Assembly (NCBI GenBank): GCA_964536025.1
Contig: CAZHXA010000016.1
Coordinates: 1-46,965 of the forward strand
Origin: RGIG4576 sp964536025
GTDB taxonomy: Bacteria > Bacteroidota > Bacteroidia > Bacteroidales > Muribaculaceae
Length of the DNA stretch: 46,965 nt
Reading direction: 5' to 3'
Shown piece by piece: positions 16,794 through 24,880 of this stretch (the first letter of the stretch is position 1; every line of letters starts with the position of its first letter). The notes under the pieces are model-generated. The model searched no databases. It was not told the DNA's origin and saw only the letters and a list, made by a program, of their open reading frames with translations. The position numbers and the translations under genes are program-made.

Positions 16794-17768
16794 TTAAAAT
16801 ATCTTTTTGATATATGCCATAAAATCAAAAGGTTTGCCTTTGTGCTCGAGTAATGCTTGAATTTCGTTTTTTTCGTTTTGTGCATCAAGACGTTCTGCTA
16901 AAGGAAGCAAGGAACGTAATAATTGCTCTCCTGTTGATTGACGTGTGGTTATATTAAGCAAGGCACGACTCATGTTTATGGAAATGCGTAATTCTCGTTC
17001 TCCCATTTTAGGAGTAACTTTTTTTTGATAACGCATAGCTTTAGTGTAATATTTAACCGCATCGTGGTAATTACCTATTTTCAGATGTAAATCACCTTCT
17101 TTTTGTAAAGAATCGACTAAATCGTATATAGCTTGAGTTGTGCCGTTGTGTGCTTTATCGAGGTACAAATCGGTTGTTATTTGATAGTGTGCCAGCACAT
17201 TCATTTGTTTTAGTCGAGAGTTGAATATGGTTGTAGATGCTTCAATTGCATTTACAATTGATGCACCAAAGCGAGATTTGTTCTTTTTTGCAAGTTTTTC
17301 AAGTAATTTTTGTGCTTTGGTTAATTCTTTTTCAGCTTTAATATTTTCGCCTACAATGTGATGAACTCTTGCAAGGTTGTAAATTATGCCGGCTACTATT
17401 GCTATGTAATCCTCTTGTGTGCGATCAACATTCAATCCCGAAAGCGTTCTTAAGGCTTGTTCTCCGGAGGAAAGAGCCTCTGAAAAATTATTTTGTTCGA
17501 TATATACCGACATCTCAGCCAAAAACAACCAAGCACCTCCGAGAGTTCCTATGTAGTTGTCTCGGTTAATGTATGCAAGTTCTTTTTCGGCTTGAGAAAA
17601 TTTTCCGGAATTAAGGAGATAAAGTATAAACCATCTATTTACGGCAAGGCTTTCCTGTTCTTCCATTAATTCTGTTGGAAGAATACCTGTTTCAATGATT
17701 TGCTCTTGCCAGTGTTTAATTTCGGCTTCAAGAGCAGGAAAAGACATGTCGTGTGTAAGAGGTTTCAC
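16794..17768 (-). CDS. TPR-repeat protein of unknown role
   Basis: I do not recognise a specific family. The 324-residue protein is soluble, with no signal peptide, and almost wholly helical with repeated TPR-like pairs; the clearest is LHLKIGNYHDAVKYYTKAMR (about residues 227-246), with weaker ones near 55-110 and 130-160. TPR arrays mediate protein contacts. The listed start is GTG, 21 bp after the isomerase stop; ATG 17747 is the alternative and would lose seven residues. Close linkage suggests cotranscription with the Kdo-pathway isomerase, but a shared function is only inferred. Confidence 0.65.
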   Translation of the reverse strand: MKPLTHDMSFPALEAEIKHWQEQIIETGILPTELMEEQESLAVNRWFILYLLNSGKFSQAEKELAYINRDNYIGTLGGAWLFLAEMSVYIEQNNFSEALSSGEQALRTLSGLNVDRTQEDYIAIVAGIIYNLARVHHIVGENIKAEKELTKAQKLLEKLAKKNKSRFGASIVNAIEASTTIFNSRLKQMNVLAHYQITTDLYLDKAHNGTTQAIYDLVDSLQKEGDLHLKIGNYHDAVKYYTKAMRYQKKVTPKMGERELRISINMSRALLNITTRQSTGEQLLRSLLPLAERLDAQNEKNEIQALLEHKGKPFDFMAYIKKIF

Positions 17769-17789
17769 GATGATTGTCCGATTATGAGT

Positions 17790-18389
17790 CTATTTTCGGC
17801 TTTGTTCTCCTAAATATCCGCCATGGTGGCGTTTAGCATATTCTTGCTTTGTGAAACCTGTTGCAAGCATTGTATTTACGACCAATACATCGCCCATAAC
17901 AGTCATCATGGTTGTAGATGTGGTAGGAGTGAGTCCGAGAGGACAAACTTCGGGGGTTCCACCGGTGTATAGACATACATCAGCCATTTCCGCAAGAGCA
18001 CTTTTATCGTTACCTGTTATGACAATGAATTTTAAGTTCTCGTTTAATCTGCGTGCAAGAGTTACAAGTTCGAGTATCTCACGAGTTTTTCCGGAGTTGG
18101 AAAGAAGTAACATTACATCATTCTTTTGAATGACACCTAAATCACCATGTTGTGCTTCGCTGGGATGTAAGCACACAGCCGGAATTCCGGTAGAAGCAAA
18201 TGTGGTCGCAATGTTCATGGCAATTTGTCCGGCTTTCCCCATACCCGAAGTAACGAGTTTACCGCCCTTAACATGAACTTGTTCTACGATAAGTTTTATT
18301 GCTTTTTCATAACCATCGGTAACCGGAATATTCATGATAGCCTTACTTTCGGCTTCAAGTATTTGCTTCATTGACTCTTGTACGTTCAT
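17790..18389 (-). CDS. kdsD: SIS-domain arabinose-5-phosphate isomerase (KdsD-like)
   Basis: It is likely to interconvert ribulose 5-phosphate and arabinose 5-phosphate, the first step of Kdo synthesis for lipopolysaccharide. From ATG 18389 it has 199 residues and is a single SIS domain: KLVTSGMGKAGQIA (about 40-53), HPSEAQHGDLG (about 78-88), LLSNSGKTREI (about 97-107) and the C-terminal KRHHGGYLG. The CBS pair found in E. coli KdsD is absent, as in the characterised Bacteroides fragilis enzyme. The frame opens at a TTG (18398), but the ATG three codons on fits better. A perfect palindrome lies just upstream on the promoter. GutQ-type or other sugar isomerase activity cannot be excluded. Confidence 0.85.
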   Translation of the reverse strand: MNVQESMKQILEAESKAIMNIPVTDGYEKAIKLIVEQVHVKGGKLVTSGMGKAGQIAMNIATTFASTGIPAVCLHPSEAQHGDLGVIQKNDVMLLLSNSGKTREILELVTLARRLNENLKFIVITGNDKSALAEMADVCLYTGGTPEVCPLGLTPTTSTTMMTVMGDVLVVNTMLATGFTKQEYAKRHHGGYLGEQSRK

Positions 18390-18395
18390 ATCAAT

Positions 18396-18420
18396 CAATT
18401 ATAAATTGTGTTTATAATTG
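18396..18420. promoter_or_regulatory. Perfect 10-bp inverted repeat over the kdsD start region
   Basis: CAATTATAAA (18396-18405) and TTTATAATTG (18411-18420) are exact inverted repeats spaced by 5 bp. They abut the -7 box and cover the predicted transcription start (about 18414). The start lies inside one arm, so a DNA operator is more likely than an RNA hairpin. Confidence 0.5.
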
Positions 18421-18428
18421 CAAAGATA
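18421..18428 (-). promoter_or_regulatory. -7 box for kdsD
   Basis: TATCTTTG on the minus strand matches the consensus. The predicted start is near 18414, with a 25-nt leader to ATG 18389. No clear -33 TTTG is seen. Confidence 0.55.
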
Positions 18429-18543
18429 ATACTTTAATCCTAAAATATAAAATTCCTTAAAAATATACTTGTCTTGTTGGATTTGTTTTTGTGAATTAAT
18501 GTTTAATTTGTGTAGAATTGAGGTTTAAGCAATTAAAATGATG

Positions 18544-18551
18544 TATATTTG
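18544..18551 (+). promoter_or_regulatory. -7 box for the nnrE-nnrD fusion gene
   Basis: TATATTTG fits the consensus. The predicted start near 18558 is downstream of a TTG that opens the frame at 18549, supporting ATG 18603 as the true start. Confidence 0.5.
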
Positions 18552-18602
18552 CATGATATTGGCACGAGTGGTTTCGTGTGCGAACATTTAGAGCAATCGG
18601 AA

Positions 18603-20132
18603 ATGAAAATTTATAATACAAAAGGACTTCAAAATATATTCGGGCGAACAGTGGCTGCAAACGAAGACGGCGGTTTAGGGTTGATGGAGCGTATTGCATC
18701 ATCGGTTTCTTGTGAAATAATTTCACGTTGGTTACCACGAAAGCGTTTTGTTCTGTTTGCCGGTCCGGGAAGTAATGGTTGTATAGCTTTGGCTACGGCC
18801 CGTATGCTTATTGAACAAGGATACCGTTTGGAAGTGTTTTTATTCAATATTCCTTCTATGCCGATTTCCTCAGAATGTCAAGCCAATAGAGATCGCCTTC
18901 TTGCTCTTGAAGGTGTGGATTTTACAGAGGTGCAAACCACTTTTGAAATGCCGTATATTTCAAGTGAAGACATCGTGATTGACGGATTGTTTGGTACAGG
19001 ATTGACATCTCCGCTTAAAGGCGGGTTTACGATGCTTGTACAAGGTATTAACGATTCACATGCTTATGTGGTGTCGATAGATATGCCTTCTGGTTTGCTT
19101 GCCGAATGGAATTTAAACAATGATCGTCGCAATATCATCAAAGCCGACTTAACTTTAGCCTTTAAGTTCAAGCGTTTGTCATTTTTCTTTGCAGAAAATG
19201 CGGAATATGTGGGGACGTGTAAACTTCTTGACATAGAATTTGATACAGAGGCAATACGCAAGACATCAAGTAATTTTTATCTTGTAGAAGAGTCGGATGT
19301 TCGTCGTCGTTTGCGTAGTCGTAAAGAATTTTCTCATAAATATGACTATGGAACATTATTGCTTGCGGCCGGCAGTTATGGAATGATGGGAGCTGCAGTA
19401 CTTTCCACCAAAGCGGCATTGCGTTCTGGCGTGGGTATGGTTACGGTTCATACTCCGCGTTGTGGCTTTGCTGTGATGCAAACGTCGGTCCCTGAAGCAG
19501 TAAATAAATATGATACCGATAGTACTGTTATTACTGATGTGCGTCTTGAACATAATTATTCAGCAGTGGCAATAGGACCCGGAATAGGAACTAAGGAAGA
19601 TACGGTAAATGCGGTAGATTCGTTGATGAAACGTTATAATCATTCTTGTATTATAGATGCAGATGCTCTTAATTGTATAGCATCACGTCCAAATATGCTT
19701 GAAAGTATCCCTAAAATGTCGGTCATTACGCCACATGCAGCTGAGTTTGACCGTCTTTTTGGGAAACAGGTCAATGATGAATCACGTCTTCGCGAAGCCA
19801 TAAAAATGTCGCGACGTTATGGAATTGTAATAGTGTTGAAAGGTCGTTATACAATGGTTGTAAGACCCGATGAAAAAGTTTATATCAACAGTACCGGAAC
19901 TCCTGCATTAGCAACACCGGGAAGCGGTGATGTGTTGACAGGTCTAATAGGAGGATTTGCAGCACAAGGTTATGAAATGGAATTGTCGGCTGCAATGGCT
20001 GCATATATACATGGAGCCGCCGGAAGTAGAGCAGAGAAGACGCTTGGCAGTTATTCAGTTACGGCAAGCGATATTATCGACAATGTAGGACCTGTTATAA
20101 AGGAGATAATGTCGAGAAATGAAAATAAATGA
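18603..20132 (+). CDS. nnr: Bifunctional NAD(P)HX epimerase / ADP-dependent dehydratase
   Basis: This repair enzyme restores damaged NADH and NADPH hydrates in the cytoplasm. It has 509 residues from ATG 18603. The N-terminal half (about 1-215) is the YjeF_N epimerase with LMERIASSVS, FAGPGSNGCIALATARML and DGLFGTGL. The C-terminal half (about 225-509) is the ribokinase-like dehydratase with DYGTLLLAAGSYGMMGAAVL, AIGPGIGT, DADALN, TPHAAEF and TPGSGDVLTG. Both halves look catalytically complete, and the fusion is the usual bacterial arrangement. DUF4831 and trmD follow with gaps of 23 and 21 bp, so this gene probably leads an operon. Confidence 0.95.
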   Translation: MKIYNTKGLQNIFGRTVAANEDGGLGLMERIASSVSCEIISRWLPRKRFVLFAGPGSNGCIALATARMLIEQGYRLEVFLFNIPSMPISSECQANRDRLLALEGVDFTEVQTTFEMPYISSEDIVIDGLFGTGLTSPLKGGFTMLVQGINDSHAYVVSIDMPSGLLAEWNLNNDRRNIIKADLTLAFKFKRLSFFFAENAEYVGTCKLLDIEFDTEAIRKTSSNFYLVEESDVRRRLRSRKEFSHKYDYGTLLLAAGSYGMMGAAVLSTKAALRSGVGMVTVHTPRCGFAVMQTSVPEAVNKYDTDSTVITDVRLEHNYSAVAIGPGIGTKEDTVNAVDSLMKRYNHSCIIDADALNCIASRPNMLESIPKMSVITPHAAEFDRLFGKQVNDESRLREAIKMSRRYGIVIVLKGRYTMVVRPDEKVYINSTGTPALATPGSGDVLTGLIGGFAAQGYEMELSAAMAAYIHGAAGSRAEKTLGSYSVTASDIIDNVGPVIKEIMSRNENK

Positions 20133-20155
20133 AATAATCCTTATAAATTGGATAT

Positions 20156-21295
20156 ATGAAACACAATAAAGTAATAATATTTTTGATATTGTTTTTGAGT
20201 GTGTGTTCGTTGGTGAAAGCTCAGAATACTCAAAAATTATCGGCATCAAAAGCTAATGACTATGGTCTTGTTTACTCTTTGCCGAAAACACATTTACGCA
20301 TAGAGGTTGTAGCTGAGCAAACTGTTAAAAAAGTTGGTCCATATTATAATTATGCTAAGAAATATCTTGGAACCGATGATGTAATAACAGAAGATTCGCG
20401 TTCTTGGACTTTGAAAAGCGTAAACGTAACATCTTATGGCGTTCCTGAAAAAGGTAATGAATATCTTATGCAGTTTAAAGTGGGAACTAATCCTTACTTA
20501 ATGATAAGCGAATCAGGTTTACCTTTGTCTATAAATTGTGAAAATGAAGAAGTTTCAACATATACAGAGCAGGAAGGAACTCCATTAACTAAAAGTTTAT
20601 TGGATAACAATGCTTATGCGACAGCTCTTTCGGGAGAGTTGCTTGCAGGAGGTTCTCTTGCAAAACGAGCTGAAAATGCAGCATCAATAATTTATAAGAT
20701 AAGAGAAAGCCGTTCAAATTATGCCATAGGCGAAGCCGATCAAATGCCACCGGATGGAGAATCGTTGCGTCTTGTATTGAATGAATTGAAAAAACAAGAG
20801 GATGCACTCATGGCATTATTCTTGGGTACGACACAAACTGCAACAGCCGTTAAAATTTTTGATTATGTTCCGGTGGGAGATTCTGAAAATGAAGTTATAT
20901 TGCGAATCTCCGATTTTACCGGAATAACCGATAAAGAGGATTTGAGCGGAGAGCCTGTTTATCTCACTTTGAAAGTGTTGGCTAAAGGCAAAATACCATT
21001 AGATGAAAAAGGTTTGGAAAAGAAGTTGCCAAAAGGAGCAGTTATGTATAAAATTCCCGGTAAAGCTCAAGTTTCAATACGCTACGAAGGTAAAGAACAA
21101 TATAACGGACAATTTGATATAGCTCAATTTGGTATTGATTACGGATTGAATCCGGTGCTGTTTACCGATAAAAAAACACCTTATTATGTTAAGTTTAATT
21201 CCACAACCGGAGGAATAATGGAAATAGGTCCTATGGACTCTGGTCAAAGTGTTCAAGAATCAAAGAAAGGAATACTTGATGGAATATTCGATTAA
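20156..21295 (+). CDS. DUF4831 exported protein
   Basis: This 379-residue protein has a signal peptide (residues 1-22, KAQ) and no further membrane segment, so it is periplasmic or surface-associated. The sequence after the signal (YGLVYSLPKTHLRIEVVAEQ, then KKVGPYYNYAKKYLG) is what I associate with DUF4831, a Bacteroidetes family of unknown function. The middle is charged and helical; the C-terminus is beta-rich. It lies within the nnr-trmD gene run. No catalytic motif can be named. Confidence 0.72.
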   Translation: MKHNKVIIFLILFLSVCSLVKAQNTQKLSASKANDYGLVYSLPKTHLRIEVVAEQTVKKVGPYYNYAKKYLGTDDVITEDSRSWTLKSVNVTSYGVPEKGNEYLMQFKVGTNPYLMISESGLPLSINCENEEVSTYTEQEGTPLTKSLLDNNAYATALSGELLAGGSLAKRAENAASIIYKIRESRSNYAIGEADQMPPDGESLRLVLNELKKQEDALMALFLGTTQTATAVKIFDYVPVGDSENEVILRISDFTGITDKEDLSGEPVYLTLKVLAKGKIPLDEKGLEKKLPKGAVMYKIPGKAQVSIRYEGKEQYNGQFDIAQFGIDYGLNPVLFTDKKTPYYVKFNSTTGGIMEIGPMDSGQSVQESKKGILDGIFD

Positions 21296-21316
21296 TTTTT
21301 TTAAAAAAGTAAGAAG

Positions 21317-22018
21317 ATGAGTCAGTCAAGCGATGAAAAAATGAGAATAGATATCATTACCGTAATGCCGGAAATGTTAACTTCACCATTGAATACATCT
21401 ATTCTTAAACGAGCTCAAGAAAAAGGGCTTGTTGATATAGTTGTGCATGATTTGCGTGATTATTCTTCGGATAAACATCGTAGGGTTGATGATTATCCTT
21501 TTGGAGGCGAAGCCGGTATGGTGATGCAAATAGAGCCAATCGATAAAGCTATTTCTCACTTGAAATCGCAAAGAGAATATGATGAAGTGATATTCACCTC
21601 TCCCGATGGAGAAGTGTTTAATCAACCTATGGCAAATTCGTTATCCCTTAAAAAGAATATTATAATATTATGTGGTCATTATAAGGGCATAGATTATCGA
21701 ATAAGAGAACATTTCATAACAAAAGAAATATCTATAGGGGATTATGTCCTTACCGGAGGAGAATTGCCGGCTGCTGTTATAACCGATGCAATAGTGCGAT
21801 TGATACCGGGTGCTATAGGGGATGAGCAATCGGCATTGAGCGATTCTTTTCAAGATAATTTGCTTGCACCGCCTGTATATACTCGTCCTGCTGAATATAA
21901 AGGTTGGAAAGTGCCGGAAATATTGCTTTCGGGACACGAAGCAAAAATAGCAGAATGGAAACATGAAATGTCGATTAAACGCACTATGCAGTTGCGTCCG
22001 GATTTATTGAAAGAATAA
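21317..22018 (+). CDS. trmD: tRNA (guanine-N1-)-methyltransferase
   Basis: It makes m1G37 in tRNAs with G36, preventing frameshifting. It has 233 residues, with MRIDIITVMPEML at the start of the domain, the YPFGGEAGMVM block, and the trefoil-knot SAM site LCGHYKGID followed by SIGDYVLTGGELPA. The ATG at 21341 (residue 9) begins exactly where homologues usually do, so the first eight residues (MSQSSDEK) may not be translated. rRNA-processing and ribosomal protein genes that often accompany trmD are absent here; divIC follows after 18 bp. Confidence 0.96.
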   Translation: MSQSSDEKMRIDIITVMPEMLTSPLNTSILKRAQEKGLVDIVVHDLRDYSSDKHRRVDDYPFGGEAGMVMQIEPIDKAISHLKSQREYDEVIFTSPDGEVFNQPMANSLSLKKNIIILCGHYKGIDYRIREHFITKEISIGDYVLTGGELPAAVITDAIVRLIPGAIGDEQSALSDSFQDNLLAPPVYTRPAEYKGWKVPEILLSGHEAKIAEWKHEMSIKRTMQLRPDLLKE

Positions 22019-22036
22019 TCCACATGTAAGATTATT

Positions 22037-22354
22037 ATGAAAAATAAAGAATCACAAAAAAACATAATTGCAAGGTTTGTTCCTCGTTGGCTGAGCCTTC
22101 CTTTGATTATAATTGTTAGTTTCTTGATAATAATGATTTTTTATGGAGAAAACAGCTATTTGAAGGGTAAGGAATACAGTATGAAAATAAATGAATTAAA
22201 GCAAGAAATTAAAGCAAATCGAGATTCGGCGAAATATTATCATCGAAAGGCAAAAGAATTATCTACCAATCGCGAAACACTTGAAAAAATAGCTCGTGAA
22301 CAATATGGTATGAAGAAATCTTATGAAGATGTGTATATTACCGATATTCCATAA
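22037..22354 (+). CDS. Septum formation initiator, FtsB/DivIC family
   Basis: This 105-residue bitopic membrane protein of the divisome has a short basic N-terminus, one membrane helix (about 19-37), and a periplasmic coiled coil (about 45-85) ending in the family pattern TLEKIAREQYGMKK. FtsB/DivIC bridges FtsL and FtsQ/DivIB. Size and layout are typical. It sits between trmD and a small membrane protein in a compact plus-strand run. Confidence 0.85.
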   Translation: MKNKESQKNIIARFVPRWLSLPLIIIVSFLIIMIFYGENSYLKGKEYSMKINELKQEIKANRDSAKYYHRKAKELSTNRETLEKIAREQYGMKKSYEDVYITDIP

Positions 22355-22363
22355 TAAAAATAG

Positions 22364-22756
22364 ATGATTATGAACAAAAAACAGAAAATAGCTAATTTGT
22401 TATTGTCGGTTGGCATGATAGTATTATTGATAATAGCAATGTTGCCTCTTGTAGGGATTAAATTATCGTGGCTTAAGTATGTGTATACGGCGGGAGCGGT
22501 TTTAACTATTGTTGCTCGTTTGATGGATAGATATAGTGGCAAAAATTTGACTTTGCGACGATTATATCGCATACAAACAGTATCTTCGATATGTTATTGT
22601 GCTTCGGCTGCAACACTTTTCTTTACTTTAAATGAATTTGTTTCACAAAAAGATTGGTTGGCTTTTTTGACAGCAGGTGCTGTGTTACAGATTTATTCTT
22701 CTTTGCGTATTCAGAGTGAAGAACGTAAAGAAGTAGAGAAAATTAACAAAAATTAG
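22364..22756 (+). CDS. Small membrane protein of unknown function
   Basis: I do not recognise the family. The 130-residue protein has four hydrophobic segments (about 12-29, 34-52, 73-91 and 97-114), short loops, and charged ends (KKQK at the start, EERKEVEKINKN at the end). Translation may start at ATG 22364 or at ATG 22370. It follows the divisome gene by 9 bp, so it is translated from the same message. A role in division or envelope assembly is only a guess from position. Confidence 0.6.
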   Translation: MIMNKKQKIANLLLSVGMIVLLIIAMLPLVGIKLSWLKYVYTAGAVLTIVARLMDRYSGKNLTLRRLYRIQTVSSICYCASAATLFFTLNEFVSQKDWLAFLTAGAVLQIYSSLRIQSEERKEVEKINKN

Positions 22757-22883
22757 TAAAAAAGAAACTTCCCGGAGTTTTCGGTCGGCAAAAAGAAGTA
22801 ATAAAGCACTATGAAAAGTAAAATTACGGTGTTACGCCAATTTATTCGCAATGATTTATTATTTTTGTGTCGAAAACAGAAAA
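22757..22883. other. Intergenic region before the FadL-like gene
   Basis: There is no convincing gene or strong hairpin here. A 27-codon frame (22811-22894) runs into the promoter palindrome and is probably chance. Confidence 0.4.
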
Positions 22884-22907
22884 TGAAATTGTAAATTTGC
22901 AATTTCA
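22884..22907. promoter_or_regulatory. Near-perfect 24-bp palindrome centred on the -7 box
   Basis: TGAAATTG (22884-22891) and CAATTTCA (22900-22907) are exact inverted repeats. The 8-bp spacer is precisely TAAATTTG, a consensus -7 box, and is itself palindromic except for its last G. Eleven of twelve base pairs match. The predicted transcription start (about 22906) lies inside it. This is a strong candidate operator for a dimeric regulator. Confidence 0.55.
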
Positions 22908-22939
22908 AACTTTAATAGAAAATATTGATTAACAAGATA

Positions 22940-24175
22940 ATGAAAATTTTCAAATACTTCATTTTAGCCGCTGTTATGTTGATTTGTGCGTTTAATGCAA
23001 GCTCACAAGCCAATACGACAAGTCCGTATTCAATGTTTGGATATGGTATTTTAAACGATTATGCAACAAGTTCGCAAAGAGCTATGGGTGGCGTAGGTTA
23101 TGCAATGAATGGTGGTCGTCAAATTAATGTGATGAACCCCGCATCCTATGCCGCAATTGATTCTCTTACATTTCTTTGGGATGTAGGTGTTGATGTGAGC
23201 ATTTTGAAATCTAAAGAAAATGATTTAAAGGCAAACAGCACGGGTGGAGGTATTGATTACCTTACAATGCAGTTCCCTATAACAAAATCAATAGGAGCGA
23301 GTGTTGGTCTTTTGCCGTTTTCTTCGGTAGGTTATGAATTTAACGATGAAATTGAAAACGGAAGCGGTGCGAGAGTAGGAAGTGGAGGATTGAATTTACT
23401 TTATGCAGGTGCTGCAATAACTCCTATTAAAGGTTTGTCAGTAGGTTTTAATGTTGGCTATCTTTTTGGTACAAATATTTATGATGCTTATGCTTATAGT
23501 ACCGGAACAACATTGTTTGAACGTATTCTAAAAGTGCGTTCTTGGGATTTCAAAATAGGAGCATTGTATACACACACATTTAACCAAAAGCATAAAGCAA
23601 GTGTCGGGGTAACATTTACGCCAAAGAAGTCGCTTCAAGGAAATACGTGGGGTGCTTATTATGACATGAGCAGTGATACAAAGCCTGATACAGTGGGCTA
23701 TGTGAGCATAAATGGCAAAAACCATACTCCGATGAGCTTGGGTGCGGGTTTGAGCTATGAATATGATAAGAAACTTTATGCTGAAGTCGATTTAACTTAT
23801 CAAAAATGGAAAGATGCCGGTTTTGTAAAAGTGGAAGGATTTGAAGATAATAAATTTGATAATCGTTGGAAAGCTGCAGTAGGTTTACAATATACGCCAC
23901 AACAAAGAGGAGGCTTCTTCCGCAGAGTAAATTACAGGATAGGAGCTTATTATAATCATGATTACTTGAATGTGAGAGGTAATAATGTGCGTGATTTCGG
24001 TCTTACTTGTGGTTTGGGCTTGCCTGCACCGGGTAGTAAAACGGTAATAAATTTAGGATTTGAGTATAAACATCGTACATCATCTCCACAAAAATTAATT
24101 ACTGAAAATTATTTCAATATCACATTGGGCGTAAACTTTAACCAAATGTGGTTCTGGAAAAATAAAATCGATTGA
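22940..24175 (+). CDS. Outer-membrane barrel protein, FadL/OmpP1-like
   Basis: A signal peptide (cleavage near residue 23, SSQA) precedes a glycine- and aromatic-rich beta-barrel of 411 residues from ATG 22940. The mature N-terminus SPYSMFGYGILNDYATSSQRAMGG and NVMNPASYAAIDSL are typical of the Bacteroidetes branch related to FadL and PorV, which carry hydrophobic compounds or act as outer-membrane scaffolds. The barrel ends in FNITLGVNFNQMWFWKNKID. It leads a run with lptC and a CNNM/CBS gene, which suggests an envelope role. The frame could open at TTG 22925, but the ATG fits the signal peptide better. Confidence 0.75.
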   Translation: MKIFKYFILAAVMLICAFNASSQANTTSPYSMFGYGILNDYATSSQRAMGGVGYAMNGGRQINVMNPASYAAIDSLTFLWDVGVDVSILKSKENDLKANSTGGGIDYLTMQFPITKSIGASVGLLPFSSVGYEFNDEIENGSGARVGSGGLNLLYAGAAITPIKGLSVGFNVGYLFGTNIYDAYAYSTGTTLFERILKVRSWDFKIGALYTHTFNQKHKASVGVTFTPKKSLQGNTWGAYYDMSSDTKPDTVGYVSINGKNHTPMSLGAGLSYEYDKKLYAEVDLTYQKWKDAGFVKVEGFEDNKFDNRWKAAVGLQYTPQQRGGFFRRVNYRIGAYYNHDYLNVRGNNVRDFGLTCGLGLPAPGSKTVINLGFEYKHRTSSPQKLITENYFNITLGVNFNQMWFWKNKID

Positions 24176-24257
24176 TTGATAAAAAATAATTATGTGTGGT
24201 TGGTCTGATTGTGTAACAAGAAGATCAGCCATTTGATATAATAATACTTGATTACAA

Positions 24258-24866
24258 TTGTATAGAAGTAGAAACATATTGTTTGTTGTTGCTCTCATAT
24301 TTATTGCTATAAGCTGTAAAGATGAAGTGAAGAGTGTTGTGAGTCATCCTACCGACCCTGAAACAACACCTACGATACTTACGACCGGTATAACTACACT
24401 TGTAAGTGACTCCGGAGTGACTAAATATCGTATTACCTCTGAAAGGTGGGATATTTATGATGAGAGTGTTATACCTTGTTGGAAATTCCCTACAGGTTTG
24501 TACCTTGAGCAATTTGATAGGGATTTAAAAACGGCAGCAACATTTGAATGTGATAGTGCTACTTATATGAGAGATTCCAAATTGTGGCATTTTGTGGGAA
24601 ATGTACGCACTTGGAATACCAAAAAAGAACTTATCTTAACCAATGACCTATATTGGGATCAAAAAAATAAAAAGGTATATTCCGATTCTTTTATTCATAT
24701 AGAACAACCGGAAAGGATTTTAGAAGGTTATGGCTTTGTTTCCAATGAGCAATTGACCACTTATACGCTTAAACGTCCTATGGGAATTTTCCCTATTGAT
24801 GAAGAAAACCGTAAAGCTCGAGCCACTCGGAGAGACAGTCTTGCCACTAACGATTCAATTATATAA
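24258..24866 (+). CDS. lptC: LPS export protein LptC, lipoprotein form
   Basis: LptC carries LPS from the LptBFG transporter to LptA in the periplasm. The 202-residue protein has a short hydrophobic signal ending in FIAISCKD, a probable lipobox with the lipidated cysteine near residue 20. The LptC/OstA-like beta-jellyroll follows: GVTKYRITSERW, CDSATYMRDSKLWHFVGNV, and LYWDQKNKKVYSD. The only start compatible with the frame is TTG: a stop codon (24249) lies just before TTG 24258 and there is no ATG until well after the signal. It is 82 bp after the FadL-like gene and 14 bp before the CNNM gene. Confidence 0.85.
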   Translation: MYRSRNILFVVALIFIAISCKDEVKSVVSHPTDPETTPTILTTGITTLVSDSGVTKYRITSERWDIYDESVIPCWKFPTGLYLEQFDRDLKTAATFECDSATYMRDSKLWHFVGNVRTWNTKKELILTNDLYWDQKNKKVYSDSFIHIEQPERILEGYGFVSNEQLTTYTLKRPMGIFPIDEENRKARATRRDSLATNDSII

Positions 24867-24880
24867 GTAGAACACAATCT

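Noticed and set aside
22811..22894. 27-codon open frame
   Set aside because: It is basic and featureless, has no translation signal and ends inside the promoter palindrome.
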